In this document: positions 38,936-52,700 of the stretch, one piece after another
Position numbering within the stretch: the first letter of the stretch is position 1
How the letters are laid out: each line of letters starts with the position of its first letter
DNA from: Chrysomallon squamiferum
Taxonomy: Eukaryota; Mollusca; Gastropoda; Neomphalida; Peltospiridae
DNA length: 64,000 nucleotides
Assembly: GCA_012295275.1 (NCBI GenBank)
Contig: CM022672.1
Location: 27,111,930-27,175,929, forward strand
Direction of reading: 5' to 3'
Translations under genes and position numbers: made by a program
Notes under the pieces: model-generated
Databases searched by the model: none
What the model was told of the DNA's origin: nothing
The model's input: only the letters and a program-made list of their open reading frames with translations

Positions 38936-41309
38936 ATAATAATATTTTAATATATGGACATTTGTATTACAAAATAAGTTATCAACAGTGTCTGAATAAA
39001 ATAACAAAAGAAATGTCAAAAAACACACAAAACAATAAGCTTCATAGGAGTACCTGAATATAAACAAATAAAATAAAATAAAATAAAATAAGAAAGAAAG
39101 AAAAAAACACTACTAAATCTTTTAAAATGTAACTTCCTTATATTTCCAATACAGATGATATATAATTAACTGTAAACCTTTTCTCAAAAGTAAGTATATT
39201 TTCAGTCTGCTCCATTCAGTATGATATATTTTGAATTTAGTGTTGTTGATATATGTGGAACTTTTTCATATTTAATATTTTATTTTTTAAATATTAAAAA
39301 ATAAAATAAAATAAAATAAACAACAATAAAATATCTCAAACAAACAAAATAAAGAGATGAAAAAACTGAAAAAGAAATTAATCAATATTATAGTGATAAA
39401 GAATATGTTTTTCCCCATTTCACTATTTGAAAATTGAATATAAACACAAAGCTCCAAAGAAATCAATAATGAATCTCTCTTCAGTTATAAATTCGTAATC
39501 AGTATCATAATAATTATAATAAAGAATAATTACAGAAATCTGAAACCATTTTTCTTTCAAAATATATTGCCACATAATGTATTTTAAAACGTAATCTAAC
39601 ATAAAACATTTTCTACCCAAATTCTGTTGCTTATTAACTTCTTATGTGTCAGGTAATAAAAAATCTATAACTCTTAACTTATATCTTTACGTGTGACATG
39701 CAATACACTCAATGCCATGTCAAGCAGAGGAAATAACAAAGTGTGGTAGTTACCAGTCAACAGTGTCTATAGAGAAAAAGCCCCAGGGATCAGTAAGCAA
39801 AAGTATATTGATCTTTTTTCTTTCTTTTTTTCAAACCAGTGGTCATTGTATAGAGTAGTCAAAGAGCTGGGTGGCTCAAGGAATGTATTGCGTTAGGTTT
39901 TGACATTGATTAGTCGCTGTTGATTAGCTTACAAAAGCCATGAATTAATGAACAAGCCAACCCAGAGTTAATCGGATATACAGGTGTTTGATATGAATAA
40001 TTGAATATGCTTACATAAATACTTAGATTGCATTGTTTCCTTTCAGTTGAACAAATATTAATTTTTGTGTTTGTTTTATTTTTGTTACACAGAAAATCTA
40101 CAAAATAATTTACTTTTCACTTATTTTATCACATTTTAATTTTTAAGTAAAAATGAAACGAGGAAGAAATGTAGATTATGAGTCTAGATTTCTTGGTTCC
40201 ACATAATATTATGTAATAAATGAGCAGACGCAAGAATTAATATTTTCATATAATAATACTATGATTTGAGGTTTTCATGGGAACAAAACCAAAGTGTCTG
40301 TTTCAACAACCAGTATATTCGGAAAATTCAATATGTTATTGTTTTTTTTTTAACAAAATTACTAAAACTTTAACTTAATAACAATTATTAGGGAAATCTT
40401 AGGTTCGATATTAGGCATAATCTGTTAGATGTATATATATGTGTGTGTGTGTGTGTGTTTTTGTTTACGTTAAAATGCTTTATAAATTCACACTATAAAA
40501 TGAGATTAATATATATACCATTTGAAATTTTTTATTTGAAACAAATGTTTTATAGTCATAAAAAACAAAAATAAAAAATCATCGAAAACAAAGAAACACC
40601 TCAAAGCAACAACAACTCTTGGAAAACAAACAAAAAAAGAGAAACTGCTTTTTAACAGAAAATGTCACAATTAAGATTATCAAACAAAAATACACGTATA
40701 GGTTTTTAAACTGAAAATCATTAATAATTATATAATATTCACTGGGTTGGTGACAACTTGCTGACTGTAATAAAAAATAAATATTTTGAGTGGATTATCT
40801 AGGCAACATGTTTGCTTATCATTCCAATATAAACAGCATATTGTCATTGATATATGACCTTCTCTTTATTAATAGTTTTGAAACTGCTGGAAAAAATAAA
40901 AAATAAAAAATGTATATATGTGTGTGTGTTAATTTAAAATAAATAACACTGAAATCTGTCTTGTAAAGTGCTTTTGGTATCTGATATGTTAAATATTCTG
41001 TCTATGACTAAATTAAAGTGTCTTTGTACATTAATATTTGATCTGAAGATAAAATGTAATAAGGAAATATTTTTTTATTAGACAAAAACTATCACAAAAG
41101 GGTCAACCAGAGTTTCTGTTTAATAGTTTTGTTAACATTTTCAGATAGAACAATTTTTTATTATTATTATTATTATTATTACTATATATTTTTTTTATAT
41201 TTTTTTTTATTTTATTTTTTGATAATTGTGTGCCTAACAGTAACTGATGTGTGTTTTCCTGGAAAGTTGTAAAATCCTGGGACAGGCATAGAGCAAAAAC
41301 TTTGAACCC

Positions 41310-41345
<36 letters not shown>

Positions 41346-43077
41346 TTGCTTGGAAATCGGGTTACATATAAAATTAGGACAGATACAGTATTGTTAAAAT
41401 GGTAAATAAACCAACAAATGTTCATCATGGTTTCTATGTTATGATGTGAGCATGTTTCTGTTGCTATACATCAGCTATAGTTCAGATTTTGTGTTATCAC
41501 AGTTTCACTGTATAATACAAATTATATTTGATTTGGTCAAGTTACGCAATGAATTCAGTGTAAATACTTTAACATGCAGTGTGTGTTGTCTTAAATGTCA
41601 GCATTTCTTTGCATGGAGTAATGTTTTGAACTATGGACAATAAAATAATGCTGGAGTTATCAGAGCTGGTATAATGCTACTGAATGCGTCGAAGCAGATC
41701 TGTTTAACACAGTGGATATATTGAATAGTTGTTAACGACGCATGGCGTATAACAATGAAAAACCAATGAGAGGATTAGGCCATTGTAATCTACAAACTTA
41801 TTTCTTGAGTATCTAAAGACAGAAGCCATTCATGTGTGTGTTTATGAATTGCTGATTTTATGTCATGGATATTATTGGCCACAAAAAAAAACCACTTGCA
41901 CCTTAGTAACTGCTTTAAATTATATAATTCAGTGGTGTTGTGAATCTCCCCAAGAAACAAAATAAAAACAATAATAATTAAAAATATATATGTTATAAAT
42001 TTTTTTGTAAAAGATGTTAAAAATCAGACTTGAAATATCATTGTTTTCTCTACATGTTATTTGTTTTTTTTAAAATTATTTGTTGTTTGTTTGTAGTAGC
42101 TTGTTGTTGAAATTCAGCTCATCACAAATGAATAATACAAAAATAACAACAAAAGCAGAAACACCGAGCCTAGAAAACTATATGAAAAAAAATATATAAA
42201 ACAAATTACCAATAATAACAGTGAATTTTAAAATTAAAAAAATATATATTAAAAAACAGAGAAAATAAATAAATCAAATTAAGTAAATAATTAAAAAAAA
42301 AAAAAAAATCAAATAAATTAAATGAAAAATACCAACAATACAATAATAATGAAACTAAATGAAATAAAATAAACTGTGATTTCATTGTTGGCATAATTGA
42401 CATATGAATATTGTGTTCTCAGAAATACTCCATCATTACAAACTAAAAATAACTTTCTTGTTTCTTTCAAACAACCTCTATCACCATTATTTCTAATGAT
42501 GTTGATAGAGTATGTGTCTCTGAGGGCAAAATGGTTATAGATTATATCTGCTATGACTGTTTTGTTAAATGCAGAGTGTTGTATACCCAGTAGCTCAAAA
42601 TCAATGATTATTTCCACGTTTGGTCAGTATGGAAATAAACATTTATTAGTATATCAGAGGCTTATGTAAATAAACAAAATTAATTATTATCATTATTTTT
42701 GGGGACATGGATTAAGATATACCAAGATATTAAATTAAATTATTTTATGTGATGTAAAATTAGAAATTGTTGAAATTTATGGAATTTATAGTTAAGTGTA
42801 GTGGCTGCTATGCATCTTCATTTAAATGAGTATTACTTTTAACATGAACAAGTACAACAGCAGAATTATATTACATAATAAAACAAAAAATCCAGAATAA
42901 ATAGAAATTGGTTTGAAATAATAATAATAATAATTTATGTTTTAAATGGTAATTGGACAGAACTTTAAACTCATCAAGATATCAGTTTGGACCAAATACA
43001 ATGTGCATGTGTGTCTATGTGTGGGCAAGTGTGTGTATGTGTTCTATATTCATTTATGTATTTTAATAGGCATAACA

Positions 43078-43115
<38 letters not shown>

Positions 43116-45469
43116 TATATTTGTTTGTGTATGTGTTTGTGTGTCTCTGTGTGTGTGTATATGTATATGTAAATGATTGTTTCTGTTTCAGAATCATGAT
43201 GGGGCTGATGATTTGTTGGCTGCTGAGCAAGCTCATCTAATCAACTCTAAGAAGACTCTTGAAGCTCAACTCAAATCTGTCCTACAGCAATTACAGGTAT
43301 GACACTGAATTGTGACACAATATTTCTGTGGTTGAATTACCAGCAGTCTGCTCAATCATTTTATATTTTGTTAAAGGAAATATATTTATTAGCAAATACA
43401 TCATTAAAAAACTTAATATACAGAAGGCATATGCCAATATATTTGATATATTATTTTTTACATTAATGGCAGCTCCTTTAAAGGCACAAAACAAGAAAAC
43501 AAACTTGAGTAGGAGCCTATAGTTAAAATACTAACCAAAAAATATTTTATAGGAATAGCAAATAATGCTTTTAAAAAGACAGTTCCTCAGAATTTTTACA
43601 TATAGCAGTTGATTTATTGTGCTTGTTTTGATGTAAATATAATACTTTATAACCCAGACCTTGGGCAATGCTAGGAAGAGGTTGTTTGCAGTAGTGCAGG
43701 AAAGAAGTAGAGTTCTTGATCTTTTATGCCATGCACTATCATCCATTGATTATGCTCGTAATGTGAGTGGGAACCACCACGAAGAAGATGAGGACCCTTG
43801 CCAGAATGGACCTTCCAATGCTGATGGACTAGGTCCTTACACTCCTGAATGTGACCATGCCCTAGCAGATGCTTGTGATGCCAGGGCAAGGTGTGCTTTC
43901 TTGCGCAGAGAGTCAGCAAACTTGATTGAATCCATACAGAATCTACAGAGGGCAGCTCACCAGTCCGTTAACGATGGCCTCACCAGGAAGATGTGTGAAA
44001 CAGTCAAACTGAAGGTAATGAAAACAGATGTTTTTATTTTTGATTAATTAATTATTCTTCTTATTAATAATTATCATCATCATCTTTTGTTTATTATTAC
44101 ACATGTGCATATATCTAATCAGTAAATTGGCATTCATATACTTGTGTAAGTATTTTCACAAACACAACTGTATAACTAAACAAAGAGTTGCAAAACTTAT
44201 TAGACGTCAGTTTAAAATTTATGTGTTTATATGTAAAAAAAAAAATATATATATATATATTATTTATATAACAAAATAAAGAAAAAGATAATGTTTTTAT
44301 AATCTTTAGCAACAACTTGGTCTTGGATTGGGAGAGAATCGCCACGCACTGTTCAGAGCTCAGAGGTGGTATGATGCCACAGACAATGCGAGAGGCTACA
44401 CTTTGGTAAGACAAAACTTTCTTCATTTTACAAAAAAAAAAGATAAAAGATAAAAGATAAAATAAAAAATAAAAAATAATAATAATAAAAATAATAAAAT
44501 AAAGAAAATTAAAAACAAACTAGTAATTACCACAGTAATGTATCAAATGATTTTTTTTGTTTTATAGTTTGTAACAGAATGTGTATAATTATATGTAATA
44601 TTTATGACTGCATGAAAGACTTTAATGTATATATATATTATTTTTTTTTTTTTATAGCTTTATTTAATGTCAGATTCTTGAATTATTACAAACATCAGAG
44701 ATAGATGAATTATAGTTTATCCTATTTTCATCGTATGAAAAATTCATTGTTTTATTAAGGTTTATTTCTGATTACTTATTACAGGGTCCCATCATGAGTG
44801 CTGATGCAGCTACACGAGAACGTCTTGATCGCCCACTTGTTCGTGTTTTCCAGAGACATGCTGGCTCACAAGTTCCTGAAGCTCAGCATCTTATTAGGGT
44901 AAATAATTTTAAAAAATTGGTATTGTTTCACATTTGCTTTTATAACTGCTTACAAATGATATTTGTTCATCTGTCCTTAACTCACACATTCATAAAAAAA
45001 TAAACCCCCAAAAACATTTTGCTTGAAATATCTGGTTTACATGGTCATGAATTATCGAAGCAAAAGTAAGCATATTATAATGTTAACTGTAACTACATCA
45101 GAATCAAAACAGATTGCTGTAAGGTTTAATTGTTGATAATTTGAACATTAAAGTTTTAAAAAACACAAGGATATATATATATACACACACACACGCAAAT
45201 ACACATTTAAATATCCAGTCAGTATTGAAATGGGAAACATTTATAAAAACAAAATTTTCTAAAACAAAATATTGATTATACAGGCTGGAAATGGTCTTCT
45301 GCAATCACTCACTGCTACCAGCCAAAACATTGGCCTTCTCCGACTAGCACATCAAAAGTTAAGAGGTGACATTAAAAGCAAGAGTGCTGGAATGGAATAT
45401 GACGGTGATGCTCTTCGTTTGCGTAGGAGACATTCTGATCATCGTTGGACTCTAGGCAATGCATTCTAA
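38161..45469 (+). CDS. TEKTL1: Tektin-like protein 1 (CCDC105 type), 6 coding exons, 406 aa
   Basis: Join of 38161-38523, 43192-43296, 43658-44014, 44310-44405, 44785-44898 and 45284-45469 gives 406 residues. All five introns are phase 0 with GT-AG ends. Tektins are coiled-coil proteins forming filaments inside ciliary and flagellar doublet microtubules; TEKTL1 is a divergent, mainly sperm-flagellar member. Seen here: heptad-like helices rich in L/E/R/K throughout, the N-terminal pattern ENWRNATL, the phrase RDYRPPPEK followed by DGADDLLAAEQAHLI, and RPLVRVFQR at 323-331 where true tektins carry RPNVELCRD. The C-terminus RLRRRHSDHRW is basic. The length suits the tektin core; vertebrate TEKTL1 has a longer N-terminus. 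The start ATG has a good context (ATAATGG). An RFX X-box upstream supports a ciliary role. Tektin-family membership is firm; TEKTL1 identity is from motif memory and could be another divergent tektin. Confidence 0.85.
38895..38933. repeat. (GT)n microsatellite in TEKTL1 intron 1
   Basis: About 19 GT units, 370 bp after the exon 1 donor. Confidence 0.95.
43081..43114. repeat. (GT)n microsatellite next to TEKTL1 exon 2
   Basis: 17 GT units followed by more GT-rich sequence up to 43160, within 80 bp of the exon 2 acceptor. UG-rich tracts can affect splicing of the adjacent exon; here that is only a possibility. Confidence 0.95.
43192..43296 (+). CDS. TEKTL1: TEKTL1 exon 2 (residues 122-156)
   Basis: 105 nt between acceptor TTTCAG and donor GTATGA, phase 0 at both ends. 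It encodes NHDGADDLLAAEQAHLINS and a Gln/Leu-rich helix. It is preceded by a 4.67 kb intron with GT microsatellites at 38895-38933 and 43081-43114. Confidence 0.88.
43658..44014 (+). CDS. TEKTL1: TEKTL1 exon 3 (residues 157-275)
   Basis: 357 nt between acceptor ACCCAG and donor GTAATG. It encodes a basic helix (NARKRLFAVVQERSRVLDLL), an acidic linker with HHEEDEDPCQNG, then GPYTPECDHALADACDARAR and another helix ending VKLK. The linker between the two tektin-like helical halves is the most divergent part. Confidence 0.88.
44310..44405 (+). CDS. TEKTL1: TEKTL1 exon 4 (residues 276-307)
   Basis: 96 nt, phase 0 at both ends, acceptor ATCTTTAG and donor GTAAGA. It encodes QQLGLGLGENRHALFRAQRW and then YDATDNARGYTL. 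It is too short to stand out alone; it is placed by splice signals and by frame continuity with both neighbours. Confidence 0.85.
44785..44898 (+). CDS. TEKTL1: TEKTL1 exon 5 (tektin-loop exon, residues 308-345)
   Basis: 114 nt between acceptor TTACAG and donor GTAAAT, phase 0. It contains RERLDRPLVRVFQRHAG, the position of the tektin signature nonapeptide RPNVELCRD; only R-P-x-V is kept. It is followed by QVPEAQHLIR, like the E-x-x-x-I helix start after the loop in tektins. Confidence 0.87.
45284..45469 (+). CDS. TEKTL1: TEKTL1 exon 6 and stop (residues 346-406)
   Basis: 186 nt from acceptor TATACAG to TAA. It encodes the last helix (LLQSLTATSQNIGLLRLAHQ), then a basic tail with RLRRRHSDHRW and a final NAF. 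Confidence 0.88.
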   Translation, partial: AGNGLLQSLTATSQNIGLLRLAHQKLRGDIKSKSAGMEYDGDALRLRRRHSDHRWTLGNAF

Positions 45470-48400
45470 AACATTAGTAGAGTATCAGTATTTAGTCCAA
45501 ACTTGCCAGCTTATATTTATTACAGACCATTCAGTATTAACATAGCTTTGTTATTCAGGCTTTTGATTCTGTATATCATCAGAACAGTTTGTTATATTTG
45601 TTGTCTTCTTTTTCTATTTTTAAAACAGTCTTTTGTTAGTATGAAGATTCATATGAAAGTAGTATTTTTATTATTGTGATTAGCTTTTTAATTAAGGCAA
45701 AGAATTATAGTTAGCATGAAGTTTCTAGTGATGTTAGAATCTTATTTATGTTAGTGGTATAATAATGAATTAACAAACAAAACAAACAAGAAAAGAAACT
45801 GAAGGATTTTTGGGAGTTGTTATCATGTATTATAAACCAGAGTTGTGCACAGTTATTTTGCAGTGGGATTGTTACAGTATAAATAGTAGCAAAATATTTC
45901 ACAATGTCATGCACAATGTTTTTGTTTTTTGGTGTTTTAAAAAAAGAGATAAAAAAAGAGAGAGATAGTGATCAATATTGTGCTGTGACTGGTATTTTTA
46001 AAGTATTTTGATTAATTTAATTTATTACTTTGTATGCTTTGAAATGAAATGAAAAACTGTTTTAGGTGCTTATCATTTTATCTGATATCTCTGTATAACT
46101 TCATAAATGATAGAAATCATACAGATTTCAATTTATTTAGTTTGTTTTAATTATTATTCATAAATTACCAAATTTATTCATTTTTAAATTAGAAGACAGT
46201 TTAAGACACTGTTTCCTTACTTCTGATGAGTTTTCTGTGGAAATGATTTTTAAAAAATACTGTTTTAAGAACATTATAATGAATAACGTAACAGGCTTTC
46301 ATGTGATAATTAATATTATTGACTGATACTCTTCAAACACTGGCCTCAGATTTTGTTTTTACAAAAATAGTTTTAAAAAATGTTTATTTATTTATTTATT
46401 CTATTCTATTATTTTTTTTTTTTTTTGGATGGAGAAAGAAATTTTTTATTTTTTTATTTTTTAAACTGATTGTGTGAATTTCAAAACAAAAATATAAAAT
46501 TTTTGTCCGACACAGATTGGTAAATCATTTAACACATATTTTGTCAGATTACTCTTGTAATCTATAAAAAAATGTCTTTCATTTATTTTAATTTTTTTTT
46601 CAATATATATGTTAGATTTTAAATTTTTTTAATAACTGTGATCACATTACATGCAAGTATATTTTAAAAAAAAATTAATAAAGTAATTGTTTTTAAATGC
46701 TTATTTGTTATTATGTTTTTAAAATTAAAAAAAAAAGCTTTATTATTTTATTTTTAATGTTAGTTGTCATTTAAATAAATGATTCCACACAATGTTTGAT
46801 TTGTATAAAAGAACAGTTCTGTATATATATAACAAGGAATACAGATTTTCATTATCATTGGTAGATGCACTTTATTTTGCACATATCAAAGGAATTCATA
46901 GATGCAAAAGTACCTAGGCATAACAGCATGCTTTTAAAGACCATTTCTGTGCACAAATAATTTTATATGTATATAAATATGGTCTGGCAAATGAAATACT
47001 TGCCTTTTTTTGATAAGAAAATCCAGAAAAAAAGGTTTTTGAATTATAGTATTAATCATGATCATCACTGATAAATATAAATATTTGTTATTTTATCCAA
47101 TTTAATTTTTAAGTTATTTTTTACTGAATATTTAAACAAACATTCATTTTAATTAGCTTTAATAAACATTTGTTTTGTCTACATCTTTACAGTTAATGTG
47201 AAAATACTGCTGTATTTTGTTTTGAAGAAGGAATTATACATATTTTAATTTTTAATATTTTTTTCTTCGAATTATTCTTTTGTATATGAAATTACTTTAG
47301 AATATGTATATGTTTTGAAGAAGGAGAAGAAATTAAAATGTTATATTGGGTTAGATTGAAGATATTTTCTTTTATTTCTCTGTATAAATATCCATTTTCA
47401 GTATTTTGTTTTATACACTAAAATGGTTTTTTTTTTTGAAGCATTTGAACAGTTATTGTTTATTTTTGAGAATACAAGTCTTGCACAGGTTTCAGTGAGT
47501 TACTTTAAAAATATTTAGACCTCACTGATAATAGGAAAGAAAAGAAAAACATATTTGTTGTATACATATATTTGTTATTTGAGAAAGATGTCAATTTTTT
47601 TTTAATTTAAAGAAGAGGGCATTTGGGTTTATGACATCAAACTTCCTTGTATGGCAAAAAACTTGTCATGTTATTGAAAATCCATTTGTTCTAGACATCT
47701 ATATATTCCAGCAATATGAGATTTGATTTACTTACCTTTTGCTATACCTGCAAACCATGAATGAATTTTGAAAATTTGTAAGTTATAACATATTTAAATA
47801 TTTTAAATGAATGGTTTATACTGTTTTAAAAATTCTGATCTCATATATGAAAATCTTTTGTCTGTGATAGTAATAAACAGTATTTCTACAAATAACTTTA
47901 TACCATCAGTATTGCATTTGGATTTATGCCTTAGGAAAAGTATTATTATTATTATTATTTGTATAGAACTTTTAGAAAAAGTATTAACAGAGTATTTACA
48001 TCTAATTCTTAGAAAAATGTTTTATTATTATATTGTATGTAAAACAGTTAGATTTAAGCTTTAAAATTATTAGGTTTTCTTTAGAAATAAAAATTATTCT
48101 TTCAGTATAGTATTTAGATTAAATTCTTAGAAATGTTTTTAATATTATGCTGTATGAAATATAAACATTAGTATTATTAGATGTTTTTTTAACTTCTTTT
48201 TTTAACATTAAAAATATTAATTTTGAATAAATCACAAGTGAGAAAACTTGTACATTGATGAGTAGTAGTTAGTAGTTTTTAGTGTATTTTGAAAAAGATC
48301 TGTTTTTATTGAGTACATGTACACTAATATCATTGTATATAACTATATCATTTGTTATATATATATATATAAAATAATGAATGCGCTATGCCTTTTATCT

Positions 48401-49050
48401 TAATATTCTTTTGTTGTATATAACTGTAATAACCTGGTCAGGACATGTACTGATAAAAAGAATAATTTTTTTTAAGATTAATTTTACATCTGTCCTTTTA
48501 GTTAATAAAATTTATATTGTGTATTATCATCACGTTTATATATATATATATACACATACACACATAAACATACAACCAACACACGCATAATAAAATTCAA
48601 TTTAGTTCTATGTTTAAACTGAAGGAAATTGTCAAATAACTTTTAAAGAAAATTCTCTCTTTTATTTTAATTGCTGTTATTTCAGAAATTAACTTTCAAT
48701 TAATCTTATTATTTGGGATACAGATGTCAGTAATCCATGTAATTTACATTTATTTGATATAAATGATTACATATGTATATAGCATTGTTTATTTATGAGT
48801 ATTATTTTCTGCACAAACATGTGTTTTAAATCATAAGTAATTTGTTAACACTAATATTTCAGACAGTATGAAACATTTTAATTTGCATTTTTACTTTTGT
48901 ATTTTGTAGTAAGTATGTAATGTTTATAACTTATGGATAATAAGATTTATTATGAATATTATTTTAATTGTATATTTTATTTCCTAGTTATTTGTTCACT
49001 GATGTTTGAAGTGCTTTGGACAATAAACACATTATGGTCACCATTTTGTT
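45470..49050 (+). other. TEKTL1: Probable long 3' UTR of TEKTL1 (T-rich, non-coding)
   Basis: After the stop the plus strand is rich in T runs with no coding frame. AATAAA hexamers occur at 46677-46682 and at 49022-49027; the latter is followed by a T/GT-rich stretch (ccattttgttttgc), a typical cleavage-site layout. The transcript end could be at either. Inferred from composition and signals only. Confidence 0.4.
49022..49027 (+). terminator. Candidate polyadenylation signal AATAAA
   Basis: The hexamer lies in ggacAATAAAcacattatgg, with a T-rich downstream element 20-30 nt later. Beyond it the T bias of the plus strand fades. It could be the distal TEKTL1 poly(A) site; a proximal candidate is at 46677. 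Confidence 0.3.
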
Positions 49051-49680
49051 TTGCTATTTTTTTATAAAACCTTTTTGCAAAAACTTAGGAAAAGTGATAA
49101 AATAAAGAAAATTAATGTATTAACTTTTTTTAAGGGATATTAAGACTTCCCCCAAATTTATATAACATTGTGTAAACTCTTTGACCTATAACCAGTTTAT
49201 CAGTGGGAGAATATATAAACATTAATTGTTAAGTCACTTGCTTGTAGGAACGAATAAATCAGTGAATGAATAATTAACGACTAATGTCCCCATGAAATTT
49301 GCAGTGTGTCATTCATGAATGAATGCTACACTCCCAGAGATTTCAAATGCAATTTAAAGAGACTCATGTAGTCTATAAAGTGCCAGTTGTGTATATTCTG
49401 TACACACTGTTACAAAATCACTAACTTAAAAGGGGTCAAACAACCACTATTTACACTTTAGCTAACACATCATTTTAAATCCACATTCTCGTCAGTTATA
49501 GTTTGTCTAGATCATTTTAATGCAGTTGTTCAGTTCTAGTGTTGGATGTATAGCAGTTCAATTGATATTAAATTATTCACTCATTATTTATAGTGTTGTA
49601 ATTTATAGAAGTACAAAAGAAACTGAATAGGTATATTCAAATTAATTACTAGGTAGTATAAAAATTACCAGTGGGAAAGA

Positions 49681-49717
<37 letters not shown>

Positions 49718-49718
49718 A

Positions 49719-49751
<33 letters not shown>

Positions 49752-52700
49752 TGAATTTGTCTGGTTAGTGTATTGAATATAGAAATAAACAAATTAAACA
49801 ATCTCAGAAAATATGCAGTACATTGTTTATAAAAATGTTTTGTATGATATCAGTTTTCAGACATACAAAAGCCAAATACTAAGCCTTTTTTCCCAGCTGT
49901 GTTTAACAATTGTAAATTCATACAGCTACATGGTTTTTGATCAAAACAAGTTTTGTGAATTTGCTTTCTCAGATTTGTTTTCAATCATTAATAGACAAAT
50001 ATGAACTTGAACAACAAAAGACAAAAACTCCAGTACTTATTTACATCATGATTTTATTATTTTTAGTTGATATTATGTCTTTACAAGTCCAGACATGGTG
50101 ACAAGGGTAGACTATAATAGAAAGTCTGGCATGCACAATTATGTGTATGACACAGATGGTTTTGTTGCTTATTTATCTAAACACATGTGTACTGCATACT
50201 GCTAGACAGCATGATATGTGTGCATGCCAAGCTTTACATCTATTCACATCTGGAACAGCTATTCACAAATCAGTTTAAAGATATTTTCACAAGAAAGCCT
50301 GTCCATCAAACAAATACATCATCATGACCAAAAATGTTTGTTTTCTCCCAAAATGGTGGCAGCAACCATATTGAAGTATTTGTGTTAAATATTTACTTTC
50401 ATAAATTAAGAAGTACTTTTGTTTTAAGACAAGTCTGATTAAAAAATTTGAAAATTCAAAAATTATGGAAATATTAAACTGATAAATACTAAAGAACAGC
50501 TGCAACAGTGAATTTCAAAAACTATTAACAAATAACTTTACTTATAATTTCTAGTCAGTTAATTCTTTTCTGCAAACTAAACAGGAGAAACTGTAATAAT
50601 AATAACAAACAACTTTGTAAAACAATTAGTGATCTAACTAATCAAACAGAACTGAGATTTACATTTCCACAATATCAAAGAATGTATAAACAAGCCAAAC
50701 TGTTTATTTTATGTACTTACATATTCTGGATTACGATTGTCCAAAATAACTTTATAAATTAAAAGATCGACGTACTTAGACTGATGGACAGGCCAGTAAA
50801 TAATTACTTGTTTTCAAGTGGAAAGCATCACAAAATAGCTATGTACAATTCGTGGTAATAAATATATTGAGTAATACAAAAACATCTTTGAGCGTAACAG
50901 AAAAGAACTGGAGACTATTAACACACAAATAAAATTGGTTTGAAATTCAGGATATTTTGTTAGAACATGGAAATCAAAGGAAAATTTAACTGTACAAGAA
51001 TATAATGAAGAAAAAGCTGTTGTGCAACTTGTTGCTAACATTTTGTATCAAGTTAAAAGAATTTCATAAACAAGAACAAGTTAATTTTGACTGAATTTCT
51101 TAATATCAACAATTGATTGTGACAAAATTAATGAATAAACTATTTCATTCTGATTAGAAAATACCTATGCACAACCACTATTCTGCTTGGAGAAAAGTTT
51201 ATCACTAAATTATTTCATTAATACCCCTTAAATAACTGTCTTTTACTGATTTTGAAGGGGAATTTTACTTTCCTGTCATCATTAACATTTTAAAAGTTGT
51301 CATCTGGCCTTTCAGAATTTATATTTTAAAATAAATTACAATTAACCATATATAAAAATAATAATTAACAATTAATAGCTAAAAAAAATAATAACAAGTT
51401 AATGAAATGAAAACGAAACTCAATGACTAGTAGACATTAATCTTAAGTAACAGCAAAGCCAATAAAACCTATTGAATAACCCAGATAATTAATTATAGCC
51501 ATTTGTAAAACAGACACCAGTATCCAACTGTTAACAAAGCGTAACAATAAAACTGAACTTACCCATTGACAATATTACATCAAGTACATTTAATAACATG
51601 ACATTTTACTGTATTTAAAAAAAAGCTATATATATAATCAACCAAGTTAAGATGATACTCCTAAACCTTTTCCTGCATTAGCATTGCAGAAACATTTCTC
51701 TTCCCCGTTTTCTTTGAACAAACTTAATTTATCTATCCATAATATTAACATTGTACTTGAGTCTGGAAATAGTTTCATATATTTTACATTTTTGCTTTTT
51801 TTTCTCTCAAATGAATCAGAATTGAGAACATTTAACTAAATGGAAAACACCACAGAGAGAGAAGAAAATATACAAACATGCTGTACCTCAAGATTCCACA
51901 CTTGGTCCTCGCTTATTTTATATCTAGATGAAGAAATTTTGCATGTTGCTTTTCATGATATGGTTTTGTGTGCTGATGATACAGTGATAGTAATAATAAT
52001 ATTAATAATAAGAAGAAGAATATTATTTTTCAAAAAAAAAAAACAACAACAACCCCTAAATATACTTTTAAAAGGCTGTAATAAACAAGACATTTTTTTT
52101 AAGACTACAGTACACTCAAAACACTGATTTGTTTATTATATACAGTTGTAAAGTTTGTCAATTATTTTGCCATATTATTAAAAAAAAATAAAAAAATGTT
52201 AGAATAGAGCTGGGGGTTCTACATTCTGATGACACAGAAACTGAATGAAGAGAGAACTACTTGAGGAAAATGTTTGAAGAAAAATTATATTCCTTACTGC
52301 AGTGCAGGGCTTTCACCACTTAGCAAAAAAAGAAAAAAAGGAAAAAAACTGAAGAGCAATATTCTGACATAACATAACAACTCTGCCTGATAAATGTTCA
52401 AGTCATTGCACATTTCCACATTGCAAATATATCTTAAACCTTTTTAATATTTTATACCCGGGTATAACCTGCAGGGAATGAAACAACAACAATACACAAG
52501 TCAATGAAACATATTTAATAATGATAGTATCTAAAACAGTAATTCTAATAATGAAAACAATAGTACTAGTTATAATAATAAAAAAAAACAAAAAAAAACA
52601 AGACTATCCAATTACAATATATTAGAACTATGATAAACAGAGCACAAGTCAAAATTGATGTGGCTAGAAAATGTTGATTTTTACTTAAAACAAAAATGTG

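Noticed and set aside
42946-43176. VCVCVC-rich frames
   Set aside because: They arise from the GT microsatellite just before TEKTL1 exon 2.
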